DNA of 56,702 nt, from assembly GCA_016935175.1 (NCBI GenBank), contig JAFGRK010000008.1:1-56702 (forward strand). Direction: 5' to 3'. The notes beneath the pieces are model-generated. The model made no database searches, had not been told where the DNA came from, and worked only from the letters and a program-made list of their open reading frames with translations. Position numbers and translations under genes: made by a program. Positions 56,178 to 56,702 of the stretch are shown here, in pieces. Position 1 is the first letter of the stretch; each line of letters begins with the position of its first letter. The stretch is from Candidatus Woesearchaeota archaeon (lineage in GTDB: Archaea; Nanobdellota; Nanobdellia; Woesearchaeales; SM23-78).

Positions 56178-56702
56178 ATGGCAAAGAAACCGACGAAAGG
56201 AAAAAGCAAGGAAAAGAGCCCTGGGAAAGCAAATCCGAAGCAGCGCGAGCAGGCAAATCCAAAGCAGCCAGAGAAAAAAGAAGAGAGTGAGCAGGCAAAA
56301 GAGACTGTTGGCAATTCAGGAGCAGGAGATGCAAGCGCAGAGGGCGCCCCATCCATAATCAATGGGGAGCAGTGCCCTTTCTGCAACAACAAGACCTTGA
56401 CCTTGATGGAGAGCAATACTGATGTGCCTTTCTTCGGTAAGACTTACCTATTCTCTATGAACTGCTCTAGCTGCGGCTACCACAAGGCAGACGTAGAGGC
56501 AGAGGAGGCAAGGGAGCCTTGCAAGTACACGCTTGAGATTGATTCTGAGGCTGACATGAAGATAAGGGTTGTGAAGTCTTCAAACGCCACTGTAAAGATT
56601 CCCCATGTAGGCAGCATTGAGCCTGGGGAGGCTGCCAATGGCTACATCACCAATGTGGAAGGCATATTGCAGAGGATGAAGAAGATGATAGAGGTTGTGC
56701 GA
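56178..56702 (+). CDS. ZPR1-type zinc-finger protein (partial, 3' end outside window)
   Basis: The first 175 residues. A low-complexity Lys/Pro/Gln/Glu N-terminus (about 1-60) precedes a ZPR1 zinc finger with C66, C69, C96 and C99 and the motif FSMNCSSCGYHKADV. The family's following beta domain (about 110-175, CKYTLEIDSEADMKIRVVKS) is cut by the window edge. In eukaryotes ZPR1 binds translation elongation factor eEF1A; the archaeal role is unproven. A TATA box lies 28 nt upstream. Confidence 0.9.
   Translation, partial: MAKKPTKGKSKEKSPGKANPKQREQANPKQPEKKEESEQAKETVGNSGAGDASAEGAPSIINGEQCPFCNNKTLTLMESNTDVPFFGKTYLFSMNCSSCGYHKADVEAEEAREPCKYTLEIDSEADMKIRVVKSSNATVKIPHVGSIEPGEAANGYITNVEGILQRMKKMIEVVR

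Overview
This window is archaeal chromosome. The evidence is an RNA polymerase operon with the archaeal subunits H, B'', B' and A', a separate rpoL, TFB, Pth2, an aCPSF-type beta-CASP nuclease, archaeal SepF and ZPR1. TATA boxes sit about 26-32 nt before start codons, so most messages are probably leaderless, and the tRNA genes carry introns. The many small Cys-rich, pilin-like and HEPN/nucleotidyltransferase proteins, and the large secreted proteins, suggest a DPANN-type archaeon, perhaps Woesearchaeota/Pacearchaeota-like. The lineage is an inference from gene style, not a database result.

Layout. 1-5859 (minus): rpoH-rpoB2-rpoB1-rpoA1, with A' running off the left edge. 5890-6604: tRNA-Lys(TTT) and tRNA-Asp(GTC), both with several introns and surrounded by copies of their own ends. 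6824-12690: rpoL, AMMECR1, uppS, a CBS protein and nucleotidyltransferases. 12953-16131: hypothetical and membrane proteins and a HEPN/MNT pair whose HEPN gene looks frameshifted. 16250-24564 (minus): a block of large secreted or membrane proteins, one with a peptidoglycan-binding-like module. 24658-28957: metG, zinc-ribbon and PLP-fold proteins and a MITE-like element. 29027-30045: tRNA-Thr(GGT) with three introns, then a promoterless methyltransferase cassette ended by a second copy of the tRNA 3' end. 30095-43955: DUF362 ferredoxin, tRNA-Leu(TAA), pth2, lysS, an aspartic-protease/RimK pair, an anti-sigma-like ATPase, Nudix and beta-CASP nuclease. 44052-47032: tRNA-Arg(GCG) behind an MnmC-like gene, pilin-like proteins, TFB. 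47106-56702: sugar-nucleotide and repair enzymes, MtaB, PGI/PMI, sepF, DNPH1-like, ZPR1 (cut by the right edge).

The most unusual signal is in and around the tRNA genes. All five are interrupted. Three (Asp, Arg, Thr) have an intron inside the T-loop at the same site, and the Asp and Arg copies match at 36 of 42 bases. Three (Lys, Asp, Thr) have D-loop introns. All five have the canonical 37/38 intron. Four of the five are bordered by extra copies of their own 5' or 3' end. The extra material is usually a 50-70 nt imperfect palindrome built round a short A-run/T-run hairpin, and in one case a whole gene. The same mini-hairpins occur in other intergenic gaps, including inside a 165-nt element with 11-bp terminal inverted repeats and 16-bp flanking direct repeats. 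Together these suggest a family of very small mobile or structured elements that inserts at tRNA ends and regenerates the tRNA.

Limits: intron borders were set by eye and can slide a few bases where flanking bases repeat. No homology search or folding program was run.
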